In this document: one piece after another, positions 7,651 to 11,709 of the stretch
Layout of the letters: every line of letters begins with the position of its first letter
How positions within the stretch are numbered: the stretch's first letter is position 1
Source: Desulfuromonas sp.
GTDB taxonomy: Bacteria; Desulfobacterota; Desulfuromonadia; Desulfuromonadales; SZUA-401
NCBI GenBank assembly: GCA_002869605.1
Contig: PKUI01000006.1
Location: 1-11,709, forward strand
DNA: 11,709 nucleotides
Direction of reading: 5' to 3'
The notes under the pieces: model-generated
Database searches by the model: none
The model's input: only the letters and a program-made list of their open reading frames with translations
What the model was told of the DNA's origin: nothing
Translations under genes and position numbers: made by a program

Positions 7651-8112
7651 TGCGCCAAACCATCTGCCTGTCTTGTCGGAGCAACCTGCTGTCCACAAGC
7701 GGCCGTACCACCTGTTACCTCAGGGGAAAATCGGTTTCGACCAGCCAGGCACACCCTCCAGGTTGTAGACGTTAGCAGCGCCTACCGTGCACCCGACGAA
7801 ACCCTGGTCCTCACGCTCACTCTCGCGGTGGAAGCCGGTGATCCCACCAGCTGCAAAGCCCTCGCCATTTTGGTGCGTGACCTCGAAAATCTCAAAGAAA
7901 ACGTGCCCCACCACAAAAACGCATTTCCCTCCACCCTGCAGCTTGAATCTACACTGCTCGCAGCTACCTGGCAGCAAACAATGCGCGGAGCAACCTCCCG
8001 CCCCCACCCTTGCTCGCCGGAGATTCTGCGCAGTGTCATGTTTTCACAAGTAGCGTCAGCCCATCAACCAGCGGTCCATCCTTGGGGTGCTATTGCCTCG
8101 CAATGTCGATGA
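7651..8112 (+). pseudogene. Possible gene remnant: 153-codon stop-free frame without a credible start
   Basis: In the gap after the TPM operon, one plus-strand frame is open from just after TAG 7648-7650 to TGA 8110-8112. Codons around 7755-7905 look like real coding sequence: mostly C or G at the third position, and a translation with beta-strand-like alternation such as LQVVDVSSAYRAPDETLVLT. The frame has no in-frame ATG near its front; the first ordinary start candidate is GTG 7828, which has no Shine-Dalgarno. A separate 48-codon frame begins at ATG 7629 and ends at TAG 7773-7775, in a different phase, so a frameshifted older gene is conceivable. I recognise no domain in either. The second half (from about 7920) reads less like protein. 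It could equally be a chance open frame in GC-rich DNA. Confidence 0.25.
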
Positions 8113-8333
8113 CGTATAACCATTTTCCACCAGAAGATGGCAGCAAGCCCTATAAACGCAACGCACAAAACAGGAACACAACAAATTGGAACAAAATAAT
8201 TCATTACCCTGGTGGTAAAGATTTGCACACGTGATAATACTTTCTAAGTACCCGATTCATAACATCTTAACTCATTAACCCTCCTGTTCTGCCACGTCAC
8301 CATTAGATGCATCTATCAAGGGAGAATATCGAA
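8113..8333 (+). promoter_or_regulatory. AT-rich leader region upstream of the multihaem cytochrome gene
   Basis: This stretch is clearly richer in A and T than the genes on both sides and has no open frame worth calling. It holds a direct repeat of GGAACA (8173-8178 and 8188-8193, 15 bases apart, about one and a half helical turns) and a TTAAC-TCA-TTAAC repeat near 8266-8278. TTGCAC (8223-8228) and GATAAT (8233-8238) look like parts of a promoter but are not correctly spaced with each other. The ribosome site AAGGGAG ends at 8324, nine bases before ATG 8334. The promoter is inferred to lie here but I cannot place it. Confidence 0.4.
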
Positions 8334-11129
8334 ATGAAAAGGGTGAAGAAGGTTCGGGGTAAGGGATTGCTGTATCTCGCCATCCTGCTGTGCAGCCAGT
8401 TGCTGGCAACTTCGGCACTGGCCTGGTCACCACTGGCAGTGGCGGATGATCCGCTGCTGCGCATGCCGGGCACGCAACCCGCCCAGGGGATCAACCTGGA
8501 ATCTCCCGGGCGTTGCCTTAACTGTCACAGCGGTTATAACCAGGCGGTCGAACCGGGGCACAACTGGAAAGGCTCGATGATGGCCCAGGCGTCGCGTGAC
8601 CCGATCTTCTGGGCCTGCATGACGGTCGCCGCCCAGGATTCAATCTGGGCGCTCGGCAACCCGAACGCCGTCGACCTGTGCGAACGTTGCCACTTCCCGG
8701 CCGGCTGGCTGCAAGGCCGCTCCGACCCGCCCAACGCCACGGCCATGACCGGCAGCGACTACGATGGCCTCTCCTGCGACTTCTGCCACCAGATGTGGGA
8801 CCCTAACTTCGAAACCACCTATAACGGCAGCCGCGAAGGAAGTGACTGGAGCGGCTACTGGGACGAGGCGAGCAGCCTCTCATCCACCGCGGCCGGCGAA
8901 ACCTATGCCGCCGACCAGGCCCTGGCAGCCAACATCCAGCTGTTCCACCCGGGGCAGTTCTTCATCGACAACCTGCCAAAGTATGCCGGCACCTATACCG
9001 AGAGCGGCAGCGGCCAGTTCTTTATTTCCGACCAGCGCTCCAAGCGGGCCAGCTTTGCCGACGCCGGCGCCAAGCACCAAATGCTCTACAGCCGCTTCCA
9101 CAAGTCGAAATACTTCTGCGCCACCTGCCACGACGTATCCAACCCGGTGCTGGCCAATGCCGGTCTCTCTGGCCTACCCGACCTCTCCGGCGGCAGTGAC
9201 CTGATCACCGAGCAGTACGCGGCCTCGAGCTACTTCCATGTCGAGCGCACCTTCTCCGAATTCATGCTCTCCGCCTACGGGCAGCAGGGCGGCGCGCCGA
9301 CCAATGCCGACTTCCAGGCCCAAGGAGCACCGAGCATCACCCACGCAGCCAAGTGCCAGGACTGCCACATGCGCGACGTGGTCGGCGCGGGTGCCAACAA
9401 GAATACCGCGGTACTGCGGCCCGACGGCAGCCTCGAGCACCCCCAGTCGGGACAACCGCTGCACGATTTGACCGGCGGCAACGCCTGGATTTCCTACATC
9501 CTTGCCAGCCTCGACCAGAACGGTCCAGTCTACGACGCCACCAACGCCGCCTTGCTCGGCCAGGGTCCTGCAGTTCTGACCCTCGACCTCTCCCAGGGGG
9601 AATCGCCGCTACAGAACGGTGCGGCCCTCAAGGACGGCTCCGACCGCGCCCTGCAGCAGCTGCAACTCGCCGCCACGCTCAAGAGCCACAGCTACGATCC
9701 GGCCAACGGCATCTTTAGCGTCAACATCCAGAACAACAGTGGTCATAAACTGATTTCCGGCTTCCCCGAAGGGCGGCGCATGTTCCTGAACGTGAAGCTC
9801 TACAAGCAGGGGCAGTTGATCTTTGAAGTCAACCCCTACTCCTCCACGGTCGGAACCCTGAAAGGGATGCCGGGTACCACGTTAGCCACCAACGAACAAT
9901 ATCTGGACGAGCTGGTCTACGAGATCCACCCGAGCAGCTCTCTGACCGGTGAGGAGCAGACCTTCCACTTCGTGCTCGCCACCGGACGTTCCAAGGACAA
10001 CCGTATCCCGCCGCGCGGTTTCGATATCGCCAAGGCGCCCGAGCGGTTCAGCGAACCGGTCTGGCATAACGCCAGCGCCCCCGACTACTTCAGCACGGCC
10101 GAATACGCAGGCGGCTACGACGCCATCGCCCTGAACCTGCCGGCCGGCGCCGACTACGTCGAGACCACCCTCTTCTACCAGGGGACCTCACGCGAATACA
10201 TCGCTTTCCTGCGCGACGAGATCAACGGTACCGCTTCCACGCTGACCTTAACCGGAGGCACCAACCCGGCCGGAGGGACCGAAACCTACCTCGTCCAGAG
10301 CGACCCGTTTTTTACCCAGCTCAAGGCCTGGGGCAACGTGATCTGGGATCTCTGGTTCCACAACCATGGACTCGACGGTAGCGGTGCCGCAGTCGCCGGT
10401 ATCGTTCCGGTCGCCATGACCAGCGCCACCTGGGGCTCGCCCCCTTCGGCGTGTACACCGCCGGTGCCGATCCTGAATGCCACAACCCCGGGCAACGGTC
10501 AGGTGACCCTGAACTGGAGCGACGAACATAGCGGAGACGACCAGGTGACCGGCTACCGCATCTACTACGACCAGGCCGGCAAATCGCAGCTGGTCGCCGA
10601 GGTCGGCAAGGTCACAACCTACACCGACAGCGGCCTGAGCAACGGCTCGGAAATTTGCTACAAGGTCACAACCCAGTATGCCGGCTGTGAATCGGAGTTC
10701 AGTAACATCCTCTGCTCCATCCCCAATCCTCAGGGACAGGCGATCGTCACCGCCACGTCCCTCGAAACCGGCAGTTACATCAAGACCGGCAAAGGGAAAA
10801 ACGCTGTCACCACCTGGACGACCACTTCGAGCTTTACCCAGGGGGACACGGTGGTGATTCGCATACGCCTGGTGGACCAGAGCACCGGACTGCCGCTGGC
10901 CAACGCCACCGCAGATTTCACCATCAGCGGGCCTCAAAACCTGACGCTGACCAGCGGACCCAGCGACCCCGATGGTTTCGCCGAGGCGAGCTGGAAAACC
11001 TCCACGCCCAACAAGCGCGGCGTCGGTGGCACCCCGACCGGTAGCTACACCGCAACCTTGAGCGATGCTGTGCTTGGTGGCTACACCTGGGATAACGTAT
11101 CCCTCAGCACAAACTTCACCCTGCCGTAG
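8334..11129 (+). CDS. Exported pentahaem c-type cytochrome with fibronectin type III and C-terminal beta-sandwich domains
   Basis: This 931-residue exported electron-transfer protein has five CxxCH haem sites: CLNCH (61-65), CERCH (116-120), CDFCH (148-152), CATCH (262-266) and CQDCH (341-345). A signal peptide (charged start, hydrophobic 11-25, probable cut after SALA at 30 or AVA at 37) sends it to the periplasm. Around the first haem, HNWKGSMMAQASRDPIFWA (76-94) is a motif I associate with multihaem cytochromes of metal-reducing bacteria. NNSGHKLISGFPEGRR (467-482) is another; its His may be a distal ligand. The second half has no haem. It has a region with WFHNHGLDGSG (674-684), a fibronectin type III domain (about 709-795, including VTLNWSDEHSGDDQVTGYRI) and an Ig-like or invasin-like domain (about 801-931). 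ATG 8334 has GGAG nine bases upstream; an in-frame ATG at 8307 lacks one. Redox partner and final location are unknown. It stands alone, with no cytochrome or porin gene nearby. Confidence 0.92.
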   Translation: MKRVKKVRGKGLLYLAILLCSQLLATSALAWSPLAVADDPLLRMPGTQPAQGINLESPGRCLNCHSGYNQAVEPGHNWKGSMMAQASRDPIFWACMTVAAQDSIWALGNPNAVDLCERCHFPAGWLQGRSDPPNATAMTGSDYDGLSCDFCHQMWDPNFETTYNGSREGSDWSGYWDEASSLSSTAAGETYAADQALAANIQLFHPGQFFIDNLPKYAGTYTESGSGQFFISDQRSKRASFADAGAKHQMLYSRFHKSKYFCATCHDVSNPVLANAGLSGLPDLSGGSDLITEQYAASSYFHVERTFSEFMLSAYGQQGGAPTNADFQAQGAPSITHAAKCQDCHMRDVVGAGANKNTAVLRPDGSLEHPQSGQPLHDLTGGNAWISYILASLDQNGPVYDATNAALLGQGPAVLTLDLSQGESPLQNGAALKDGSDRALQQLQLAATLKSHSYDPANGIFSVNIQNNSGHKLISGFPEGRRMFLNVKLYKQGQLIFEVNPYSSTVGTLKGMPGTTLATNEQYLDELVYEIHPSSSLTGEEQTFHFVLATGRSKDNRIPPRGFDIAKAPERFSEPVWHNASAPDYFSTAEYAGGYDAIALNLPAGADYVETTLFYQGTSREYIAFLRDEINGTASTLTLTGGTNPAGGTETYLVQSDPFFTQLKAWGNVIWDLWFHNHGLDGSGAAVAGIVPVAMTSATWGSPPSACTPPVPILNATTPGNGQVTLNWSDEHSGDDQVTGYRIYYDQAGKSQLVAEVGKVTTYTDSGLSNGSEICYKVTTQYAGCESEFSNILCSIPNPQGQAIVTATSLETGSYIKTGKGKNAVTTWTTTSSFTQGDTVVIRIRLVDQSTGLPLANATADFTISGPQNLTLTSGPSDPDGFAEASWKTSTPNKRGVGGTPTGSYTATLSDAVLGGYTWDNVSLSTNFTLP

Positions 11130-11145
11130 CCCCTCAGGACACCCC

Positions 11146-11188
11146 AAAAAAAAACGGGGGATCGTGCCTACGATCCCCCGTCTTTGTT
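11146..11188. terminator. Bidirectional intrinsic terminator between convergent genes
   Basis: A perfect 12-bp stem, ACGGGGGATCGT (11154-11165) and ACGATCCCCCGT (11170-11181), closes a GCCT loop. On the left is a run of nine A (11146-11154), which is a strong U-tract for the minus-strand gene that ends at 11207. On the right, TCTTTGTT gives a weaker tail for the cytochrome transcript, which ends 16 bases before the A-run. It serves both genes. Confidence 0.9.
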
Positions 11189-11206
11189 GCCTGTGAACTC
11201 TCTTTT

Positions 11207-11437
11207 TCAACCGGCCCGGACGCTCCGTTCGGACTTCTCGCCCATCATGGACCAGAACAACAGAACAACTCCGGACATCCAGAGGATCTGCACCTTCTGG
11301 CTGATCAGGATATGCGCTTCATGCGAGTAAGGACAATACCCTGCAAAACGGATCGCGGCCATAATCAAGGCCGGCAAAAAGGTCAGCACGACAACCCCAG
11401 CGGCAAAACCGACCAACCAGATCGACTCGCGTTTCAT
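11207..11437 (-). CDS. Small two-helix membrane protein, unknown function
   Basis: This 76-residue protein has two hydrophobic helices (about 6-30 and 47-66) joined by a short loop, RFAGYCPYSHEAHILISQK (30-48), with one Cys and two His, and a polar basic tail (GEKSERSVRAG). I do not recognise the family. The start is ATG 11437-11435, because GGAGGT (11448-11443) lies five bases upstream. The frame stays open to an ATG at 11473, but that adds 12 residues spanning the ribosome site and is unlikely. It ends 19 bases from the strong A/T arm of the shared terminator, in convergent orientation with the cytochrome. The clear ribosome site, the terminator and the helix pattern support a real gene despite its size. 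The Cys and His in the loop could bind a metal or haem, but that is only a guess. Confidence 0.7.
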   Translation of the reverse strand: MKRESIWLVGFAAGVVVLTFLPALIMAAIRFAGYCPYSHEAHILISQKVQILWMSGVVLLFWSMMGEKSERSVRAG

Positions 11438-11475
11438 AAAACACCTCCCACAGACAAAAGAATCTAAACACATCC

Positions 11476-11497
11476 ACTAATAAGTATATATAGCAAC
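11476..11497. promoter_or_regulatory. AT-rich promoter-like patch upstream of the small membrane-protein gene
   Basis: The patch ACTAATAAGTATATATAGCA holds TATATATA (11485-11492), which can serve as a -10 on either strand. No well-spaced -35 was found. It sits 39-60 bases before ATG 11437 on the minus strand, and on the plus strand it would lead into the region that ends in the two hairpins at 11546-11629. Confidence 0.3.
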
Positions 11498-11545
11498 ACA
11501 CATACCAAGTTCACTACGCTTCCGCTCGTAAACCATTATTAATCT

Positions 11546-11571
11546 TAACCCAAGGGTTATTGGGCTTTTTT
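11546..11571 (+). terminator. Weak plus-strand terminator-like hairpin
   Basis: CCCAA (11549-11553), loop GGGTTA and TTGGG (11560-11564) are followed by C and six T (11566-11571). A competing perfect palindrome TAACCC-AA-GGGTTA (11546-11559) overlaps it. The stem is only 5 bp, so the call is tentative. No plus-strand gene precedes it. Confidence 0.35.
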
Positions 11572-11593
11572 AACTACTCCCCCAATACAGGGC

Positions 11594-11629
11594 TGGCGAT
11601 CCATCCGACCTAAAGGTCGCCATTTTTTT
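11594..11629 (+). terminator. Plus-strand intrinsic terminator without an obvious gene upstream
   Basis: TGGCGA(T)CC (11594-11602, one bulged T) pairs with GGTCGCCA (11615-11622) to give an 8-bp stem, followed by seven T (11623-11629). A small alternative hairpin GACC-TAAA-GGTC lies inside. This is a good rho-independent terminator for transcripts read left to right, yet the only gene just left of it is on the minus strand. Confidence 0.6.
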
Positions 11630-11636
11630 GTCATTC

Positions 11637-11665
11637 TTGGCTCAGGGGACCGTCCCCTTTGCCAA
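11637..11665. repeat. REP-like palindrome with GGGGAC-C-GTCCCC core
   Basis: TTGGC (11637-11641), TC, AGGGGAC (11644-11650), C, GTCCCCT (11652-11658), TT and GCCAA (11661-11665) form an imperfect palindrome with 7-bp and 5-bp paired blocks around a two-by-two mismatch. In other genomes I associate GGGGAC-n-GTCCCC sequences with REP-like elements flanking IS200-type (RAYT) transposase genes; this is recollection, not a search. A second inverted repeat AGTTG (11668-11672) / CAACT (11695-11699) follows. The window ends before any transposase could be seen. Confidence 0.55.
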
Positions 11666-11709
11666 AGAGTTGTCTACATCTCTGCTATGGGAAGCAACTA
11701 AGTGCGGTT

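Noticed and set aside
8209..8228. Sigma54-like promoter (TGGTGG ... TTGCAC) upstream of the cytochrome
   Set aside because: The GG and GC pairs are separated by 9 bases where sigma54 needs 10, and the -24 element departs from consensus.
8307..8333. Longer cytochrome start at ATG 8307
   Set aside because: It has no ribosome site, it would place AAGGGAG inside the coding sequence, and it adds a polar stretch before a normal signal peptide.
7612..8333. CRISPR array, tRNA or phage attachment site in the largest gap
   Set aside because: I found no regularly spaced repeats, no tRNA-like arms and no paired att-like repeats on reading both strands.
10248..11210. 320-codon minus-strand open frame over the C-terminal half of the cytochrome gene
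   Set aside because: It crosses the strong terminator at 11146-11188 and is antisense to recognisable FN3 sequence; a shadow of codon bias.
11581..11629. Cyclic-di-GMP (GEMM) or other riboswitch before the right edge
   Set aside because: There is a terminator hairpin but no recognisable GEMM core or tetraloop receptor, and the downstream gene is not in view.

Overview
The window reads as an ordinary, GC-rich chromosomal segment of a Gram-negative bacterium, with one accessory-looking end. The clpS-clpA pair, a lipoprotein LemA, a secreted TPM-domain protein and a large exported multihaem cytochrome c point to a proteobacterium in the broad sense. The cytochrome architecture (CxxCH haems followed by a GHKL..GFPEGRR-type motif and beta-sandwich domains), the wording of ClpS and the GGGGAC-C-GTCCCC palindrome at the right edge make a Desulfuromonadales-type (Geobacter/Pelobacter-like) organism my first guess. 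A gammaproteobacterium cannot be excluded. No rRNA, tRNA, CRISPR array or complete mobile element was seen.

Layout. On the minus strand at the left edge lie clpS and the 5' part of clpA (cut by the window edge). Divergent from them, a plus-strand block runs from about 1.5 to 7.6 kb. It holds a membrane-anchored PAS-GGDEF-EAL protein (cyclic-di-GMP turnover), an unrecognised three-helix membrane protein overlapping rmuC by ATGA, and then lemA followed by two different TPM-domain proteins in a tight operon. From 7.6 to 8.3 kb there is no convincing gene. Its first two thirds hold a 153-codon stop-free frame with coding-like composition but no good start, and the last part is an AT-rich leader. 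Next comes a 931-residue exported pentahaem cytochrome with a fibronectin type III domain and a second beta-sandwich domain, closed by a perfect 12-bp bidirectional terminator shared with a convergent small membrane-protein gene on the minus strand. The last 270 bases hold an AT-rich promoter-like patch, two plus-strand terminator-like hairpins with no plus-strand gene before them, and a REP-like palindrome.

Functional links. ClpS feeds N-end-rule substrates to ClpAP. The PAS-GGDEF-EAL protein senses an unknown input and makes or breaks c-di-GMP. LemA and the TPM proteins form a recurrent envelope-associated set of unclear biochemistry. The cytochrome is probably a periplasmic or outer-surface electron carrier. 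I see no sequence evidence that these groups act together. Several start codons differ from the longest open frame because a Shine-Dalgarno or promoter sequence overlaps the longer version (clpS, the PAS-GGDEF-EAL gene, the gene at 3489, the second TPM gene, the cytochrome and the small minus-strand gene). I found no clear new biological system. The best leads are the possible gene remnant at 7651-8112, the orphan terminators plus palindrome at the right end, and the cytochrome.
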